A program made the position numbers and the translations under genes. The notes below the pieces were generated by a model, which ran no database searches, was not told the DNA's origin, and worked only from the letters and a program-made list of their open reading frames with translations. Shown piece after piece: positions 59,936 through 64,000 of a stretch of 64,000 bases of DNA (position 1 is the stretch's first letter; every line of letters begins with the position of its first letter). The stretch is from JASGCK01 sp031538565 (GTDB lineage Bacteria; Pseudomonadota; Gammaproteobacteria; Burkholderiales; Burkholderiaceae_C), in NCBI GenBank assembly GCA_031538565.1, contig JAVKLS010000032.1, positions 1 to 64,000 of the forward strand, read 5' to 3'.

Positions 59936-60859
59936 ATGCTCGCACAGCGCACACTTAAATCCTCTACCCAGGCCACGGGCGTTGGCTTGCATAGCGGCGA
60001 GCGCGTAGACATCACACTATCACCCGCCCCCATCAACACAGGCATTGTGTTTAGGCGCGTGGATATTGCGGGCGCGGTGGATATTCCTGTAAGGGCTAAT
60101 ATGGTGAGTGACACCCGCATGGCGTCCACTATTTCCAGCAGCAACGCCAAAGTACAAACCATCGAGCACTTGATGTCGGCCTGCGCGGGACTCGGCATCG
60201 ACAATCTGCACGTGGACATTACCGCCGAGGAGGTTCCCATCTTGGATGGGTCCGCTGCAAGTTTTGTTTTTTTGTTGCAAAGCGCAGGCATCACATCACA
60301 AACCGAACCGCGCAAATTTGTCCGCGTCACTAAACCAGTTGAAGTACGCCACGGCGAGGGTAAAAATTTGAAATGGGCTAGGCTGACCCCGCACCACGGC
60401 TACACGCTCACATTTGAAATTGACTTTGATCATCCTGCGGTCGATGGCACAGGGCAAGCGGTCAGCTTTGACTACGGCACGGGACGCTACGCACGCGATA
60501 TTGCAAGAGCGCGCACCTTTGGTTTTACAAAAGATGTGGAGTTGCTACGCAACAGCGGACTGGCGCTGGGGGGGGGGCTTGATAACGCCATCGTGATGGA
60601 CGACGAAAAGATTTTGAACATGGAAGGACTGCGCTACGACGCAGAATTTACGCGGCACAAAATTTTGGATGCCATGGGCGACCTCTACGTGCTGGGCAAT
60701 CCGCTCTTGGCCAGCTATAGCGCTTTTCGCTCGGGTCACGCCATGAATAACCAGTTACTGCGTGCGCTACTGGATGCGCCTCAGTGTTGGGAGTACGTCA
60801 CTTTTGAAAATGCCTTGGATGCACCCGCAGGTTTTGCGGAACTGCCCAAGGCTTGGTGA
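59936..60859 (+). CDS. lpxC: UDP-3-O-acyl-N-acetylglucosamine deacetylase LpxC
   Basis: A 307-residue zinc enzyme for the committed step of lipid A synthesis. Features are QRTLKSSTQATGVGLHSGERV, TIEHLMSACAGLGIDNLHVD with a zinc histidine, EEVPILDGSAASFVFLL, and FTRHKILDAMGDLYVLG with the second zinc site, plus the catalytic FRSGHAMNNQL. It confirms an outer-membrane-bearing organism. 13 bp after ftsZ, no strong ribosome binding site. Confidence 0.96.
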   Translation: MLAQRTLKSSTQATGVGLHSGERVDITLSPAPINTGIVFRRVDIAGAVDIPVRANMVSDTRMASTISSSNAKVQTIEHLMSACAGLGIDNLHVDITAEEVPILDGSAASFVFLLQSAGITSQTEPRKFVRVTKPVEVRHGEGKNLKWARLTPHHGYTLTFEIDFDHPAVDGTGQAVSFDYGTGRYARDIARARTFGFTKDVELLRNSGLALGGGLDNAIVMDDEKILNMEGLRYDAEFTRHKILDAMGDLYVLGNPLLASYSAFRSGHAMNNQLLRALLDAPQCWEYVTFENALDAPAGFAELPKAW

Positions 60860-60862
60860 ACG

Positions 60863-60890
60863 CGTTAACCGTTAACCGTTAACCGTTAAC
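60863..60890. repeat. Four tandem CGTTAAC units between lpxC and grxD
   Basis: A perfect 7-bp unit occurs four times, just after the lpxC stop codon. Because grxD ends in this tract on the other strand, its last codons and stop (ATC GTT AAC GGT TAA) are formed by the repeat. Changes in copy number would not be expected to alter grxD much because the stop lies in the first units it reads. Confidence 0.9.
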
Positions 60891-61196
60891 GATTTTGGCA
60901 AGTTCGCCACTTTCGTACATTTCCATCATGATGTCCGAGCCGCCAATAAACTCGCCTTTGATGTAGAGCTGCGGAATCGTTGGCCAATTGCTGTACTCCT
61001 TAATGCCTTCGCGCACGGCAGGATCCTCCAGCACGTTCACGGTTTGAATGGTTTTGGTATCCACCCCCACCGCTTTCAAAATTTGGATGGCACGTCCTGA
61101 AAAACCGCACTGCGGAAAGCTTGCCGTGCCCTTCATAAACAATGTGATGTCGTTGTCTTTAACAAGGCTGTCGATGCGTTGATGGGTTGCATTCAT
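60879..61196 (-). CDS. grxD: Monothiol glutaredoxin GrxD
   Basis: A 105-residue monothiol glutaredoxin. The active site is FPQCGFSGRAIQIL with the CGFS motif, with WPTIPQLYIKGEFIGGSDIMMEMYESGEL for glutathione binding. CGFS glutaredoxins bind and transfer [2Fe-2S] clusters with BolA partners. An AAGGAA site precedes the ATG. Its stop codon lies in the CGTTAAC tandem tract. Confidence 0.96.
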   Translation of the reverse strand: MNATHQRIDSLVKDNDITLFMKGTASFPQCGFSGRAIQILKAVGVDTKTIQTVNVLEDPAVREGIKEYSNWPTIPQLYIKGEFIGGSDIMMEMYESGELAKIVNG

Positions 61197-61267
61197 GTTC
61201 AGGTATTCCTTTCCAATATCGTGGCGCTATTTTAGTTGAGCGCTTATCGAACCCGTTTAGAAAAGGG

Positions 61268-64000
61268 TTATTTTTTAAGCTCACTCACTTTGGGTTCTTT
61301 CCACGTGCCTTCGACTTTGAACGCTTTGGGAATGAGCATTGCCTCTAGCGTTTGAAACAGTGTAAACTGCGTTACAAAAAGCATCGCACCAGCCACAGGG
61401 TTGACCAGTCCCACTAGCAAAGAACCTGTTGCAGCATTGAGGTGCGGATCAATATGCGCCGTTATATTTTGAGTTTGTTTAGCAAGGTCCACGCTGCCAC
61501 CCACGTCCACCGATGCCAACACACTCTTTAACTGCAAGTTGTCAGTAGTCAGCAGACCATTGCGAATGCGTGCGTCGCCCGTTACGCCATCAAATACCAA
61601 ACCGCCAGCAGCTAGGTTTTGGTAATCGCGTCGCAAAAGACGTGGCAACTCTTGCCAACTCAACGCGGTGAGCACACGCCCTGCAACGCCTGGATTGATT
61701 TTTAAAATTTGCCCCGTACCCAAATGCAGTTTGAGCTCTCCATTCAGTGTAGTCAGGCTGGGCGCCATCGGCGAGCCCGTCCACGCCAGTGTGCCTTGCA
61801 CATCGCCTGCACCGCCTTTGAGCAAATCTACTTGCCCAAAGCGAGTAAGCAGATTGCCAAAATCATGCGCAGCGAGTTTAAATTTCAAAGCCACGCGCCG
61901 CGCATCCGCCGCTTTAGAACTGGGCGCTAGCCACGCGCCACTGGCTTGCACATCGAAGCTGGGGTTGCTCAAACTTAACTGCTTGAGTTGCCACTCCCGT
62001 CCCACGTTCACCGCTTTAACCTCCACACGTCCGAGCTGTTGTCCCATTGCCTGCACATCGTCCAGCACGATGTCAAGTGCAGGCAAGCGGACGGGCGGGG
62101 TGGCGGGTATTTGCTGCGCGTTTAACTGAGCGCCCTCGGTTGTTGTTGCGTCAATTGGACTAGGCACGAGCAGCTTTTTAAACCGTGCATAGATTTGTCC
62201 CGCAGGGTCGTTTTCAGGCATTCGGTACTCAAGCGTGCCACTAAATTGATTCGCCTCTGCAAGGGCCTGCCATGTGTTGCCTAATTTGTTTGCCTTCACC
62301 GCAATGCGCTCGAAGTTTCGATTAGCCACGCGCAACGCCCCAATATCAACCGTGATGAATGTTGGCAAATAAGCTGCCGCCACGTCCAGTGGTCGATCTT
62401 GAGTTGCAGTTGCAGTTGCAGTTGCAGTTGCAGTTGCGTTTGCGTTTGCGTTTGCGTTTGCGTTTGCGTTTGTAGTTTCGTCCGAGCGGGGCAGGCTCGC
62501 CACAAAATGTTGCCACGCATCCATATTGAGCGCATCCAAACGCAGATGCGCACTCACACCCGAAGCAGGCAAGCTGCGTGAGCTGCCCGCACCCAACGCC
62601 ACATTGCCACGCAGCACTTTAGTCGTACCGCTTGCTGCGCTGGTGTCGCGAATCAGCTCTGCTGCCAACACATCCGTCCACGTAAGCGCGATGCGGTCTT
62701 GTGCAAAAGACGTTTGGTTATACGCAAGGCGTAGCGGCCACGCGCTAGCTGCTGACTTGACAAGCGGCGCGGGTAAATCTAGCTGCAAACCAACCAGTGA
62801 CGATTCAAACGTTGCCGCCACCGCAGACTCTAAATCAACAGAAAACTGAAATGGGAAACTGCCTTGAATCTCTGGCAGCGCCACGCGGCGCCATGCGGCA
62901 ATGGCCTCTGCCGTCACTCGCCCCGTGCCTATCACGCGCCTGCTATCACCCGCCACTTGCACCGCGCCGCCCAAGAGCTCGCCGCGCAGATTGTGCAGTT
63001 GAAAACTGGGCTTACTCGCCGTATCAAAACTCACAAGGCCATTTAGATGCGTGAGCAGCGGTGCTTCTGCGCTTTGCTGAAAATTGTTATCAAACAGATG
63101 TGCCGAACCCGCCACCGTGGTTTGTGCAATGGCATGGACGGGTATCTTGAGGTTTAGCTTGAGATCCAAGTCACCCGTGCCCTGGCTGCTTGCCAGCTTA
63201 TTTTTTGACAGCGCTTTGAGCCAACTGGTGTTGTTGATAAATGCAAACCAGCGCGAGAGGCTGCCCTTGGTCTGCGCGTTGATATCAAGCACCATCTTTC
63301 GCAGATCGGCAATCTGCACCGTGCCCGTGGTTGGCAAATCGGCAATGCTGGTTTTGACATCCCTCAAATGCAAAGTGGCGCCATTTAAATCAAAGCGCGC
63401 GCTAGATTGATCGAGCGCGGGAAAGCTGGGAAATTGAAAGCGCCCATCGACCAGACTGCCCTGCACGCGAAGCTCGCCCGAATCGGCGTCTAAAAAGGGA
63501 AAGTTTTTCATCTCCCCTTGCCAAGAAAAGCGGGTGTTTTGCAGCACGCCTTTTTGCACCATCGTCTGCAAGGCTTGACGGACGGCAGGCTGCTGGGTTT
63601 GCGGTAAAAACTGAGGCAATGCACCTAGGTTCAATTTTTCGATACTGCCTTTGACGCTCATTACTCCATTTGCCATTTTTTCGGAGGAGTTGCGCCACAG
63701 CACATCGATATCGCCCACCAAATCGGGCGTTGCAAGTCTGGCTTCGATTCGCGCTTGGGCTGCGGGTGCAGATACATCGGCTAGATGCAATGCCAAGCGC
63801 TCAAATTGCCCATCTAGGGCTTTGAGTTGCGTCGCATCAAGCGGCAAGCCCTGACCCAGAGTCGCAGCAAAATTTGCCAGTCCTGTTAATTGTACAGATT
63901 CACCCGCTATGTTTAGCGCCCGCGCGGGCAATGTCAATTCGGCAGATAGTTGCTGGGCAAAAGCAGGGATGTTGTTTATTTTGGCGTTCGCGCTGCCCGT
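61268..64000 (-). CDS. YhdP/AsmA-like large envelope protein, C-terminal part
   Basis: At least 910 residues of a large protein whose N-terminus lies beyond the window; the frame is open to the edge. Repeated beta-rich segments and the C-terminal region (GQILKINPGVAGRVLTALSWQELPRLLRRDYQNLAAGGLVFDGVTGDARIRNGLLTTDNLQLKSVLASVDVGGSVDLAKQ, then a hydrophobic LLVGLVNPVAGAMLFVTQF) match the YhdP/TIGR02099 family, inter-membrane bridge-like proteins that move phospholipids. It carries an Ala-Asn/Ala-Thr repeat tract of hexamer origin near 62402-62467. The adjacent lpxC also serves the outer membrane. Confidence 0.88.
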   Translation of the reverse strand, partial: TGSANAKINNIPAFAQQLSAELTLPARALNIAGESVQLTGLANFAATLGQGLPLDATQLKALDGQFERLALHLADVSAPAAQARIEARLATPDLVGDIDVLWRNSSEKMANGVMSVKGSIEKLNLGALPQFLPQTQQPAVRQALQTMVQKGVLQNTRFSWQGEMKNFPFLDADSGELRVQGSLVDGRFQFPSFPALDQSSARFDLNGATLHLRDVKTSIADLPTTGTVQIADLRKMVLDINAQTKGSLSRWFAFINNTSWLKALSKNKLASSQGTGDLDLKLNLKIPVHAIAQTTVAGSAHLFDNNFQQSAEAPLLTHLNGLVSFDTASKPSFQLHNLRGELLGGAVQVAGDSRRVIGTGRVTAEAIAAWRRVALPEIQGSFPFQFSVDLESAVAATFESSLVGLQLDLPAPLVKSAASAWPLRLAYNQTSFAQDRIALTWTDVLAAELIRDTSAASGTTKVLRGNVALGAGSSRSLPASGVSAHLRLDALNMDAWQHFVASLPRSDETTNANANANANANATATATATATATQDRPLDVAAAYLPTFITVDIGALRVANRNFERIAVKANKLGNTWQALAEANQFSGTLEYRMPENDPAGQIYARFKKLLVPSPIDATTTEGAQLNAQQIPATPPVRLPALDIVLDDVQAMGQQLGRVEVKAVNVGREWQLKQLSLSNPSFDVQASGAWLAPSSKAADARRVALKFKLAAHDFGNLLTRFGQVDLLKGGAGDVQGTLAWTGSPMAPSLTTLNGELKLHLGTGQILKINPGVAGRVLTALSWQELPRLLRRDYQNLAAGGLVFDGVTGDARIRNGLLTTDNLQLKSVLASVDVGGSVDLAKQTQNITAHIDPHLNAATGSLLVGLVNPVAGAMLFVTQFTLFQTLEAMLIPKAFKVEGTWKEPKVSELKK
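62402..62467. repeat. In-frame hexanucleotide tandem repeat in the YhdP-like gene
   Basis: Six AGTTGC units followed by five GTTTGC units on the plus strand. Read on the coding strand they give five Ala-Asn and six Ala-Thr dipeptides (NANANA...TATATA). The 6-bp unit keeps the reading frame, so gains or losses only change the length of a linker between beta-rich domains. Confidence 0.95.

Noticed and set aside
62402..62467. A possible CRISPR array
   Set aside because: The units are six bases long with no spacers, so this is a simple tandem repeat inside a gene.
62296..62553. A protein with QTQTQ and QLQLQ repeats in another frame
   Set aside because: It only reflects a different reading of the hexamer tract within the YhdP-like gene.

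Overview
The window is a gene-dense chromosomal segment of a Gram-negative bacterium, most likely a betaproteobacterium of the order Burkholderiales (Comamonadaceae-like). This is judged from gene content only: Bug-type tripartite tricarboxylate transporter (TTT) binding proteins, a metX-metW pair, divergent bamE and fur, dapF-DUF484-xerC, dusB-fis-purH, a CIRCE-controlled groESL operon, an H-NS protein with a basic linker, and a complete division/cell wall (dcw) cluster ending in lpxC. By eye the GC content is in the low to mid fifties. I recognise no rRNA, tRNA or CRISPR array.

Layout. 1-1.3 kb: the end of an IS3-family element interrupts a Bug binding-protein gene, followed by a REPIN-like repeat. 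1.2-7.1 kb: groESL, a GNAT acetyltransferase, an ammonium transporter, metXW. 7.2-15.8 kb: recX-recA with a LexA box, a MidA-type methyltransferase, a pterin operon (SDR-folB-ttcA), an alpha/beta hydrolase divergent from an acyl-CoA synthetase, and a Tas-like reductase. 15.8-23 kb: a RelBE module, purH-fis-dusB, glucarate dehydratase, a tandem glycine riboswitch in front of dadA, and uronate dehydrogenase. 23-30.8 kb: ccsB-hemE, cca, a GST, dapB-bamE, fur, hprK-ptsN and an H-NS gene. 30.9-33.5 kb: a small accessory region in which a Tat-exported flavin amine oxidase gene lies between two direct copies of the same ~112 bp repeat, then a TPR protein. 33.5-42.5 kb: rfbD with a truncated rfbB remnant, xerC-DUF484-dapF, miaB, an AT-richer orphan gene, xerD, a second Bug protein, a spermidine-synthase-like protein and an SRPBCC protein. 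42.7-60.9 kb: the 16-gene dcw cluster mraZ to lpxC, all on the + strand and mostly with overlapping start and stop codons. 60.9-64 kb: grxD and the C-terminal part of a YhdP/AsmA-like giant protein that runs off the window.

How the genes fit together. Most of the window is housekeeping: peptidoglycan precursor synthesis and septation (dcw, dapB, dapF, ddl), chromosome maintenance (recA, recX, xerC, xerD), tRNA modification and maturation (ttcA, dusB, miaB, cca), and heme and cytochrome biogenesis (hemE, ccsB). Uronate dehydrogenase and glucarate dehydratase could form the first two steps of oxidative uronate breakdown. The less ordinary observations are the glycine-riboswitch-controlled dadA, the repeat-flanked amine oxidase, a CCA-adding enzyme that has lost its HD motif, a Fur protein with an extended hinge, the rfbB remnant, two divergent gene pairs with almost no space between their start codons, and the orphan gene between miaB and xerD. 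I found no convincing multi-gene undescribed system. The orphan gene and the repeat-flanked oxidase are the best candidates for new biology.
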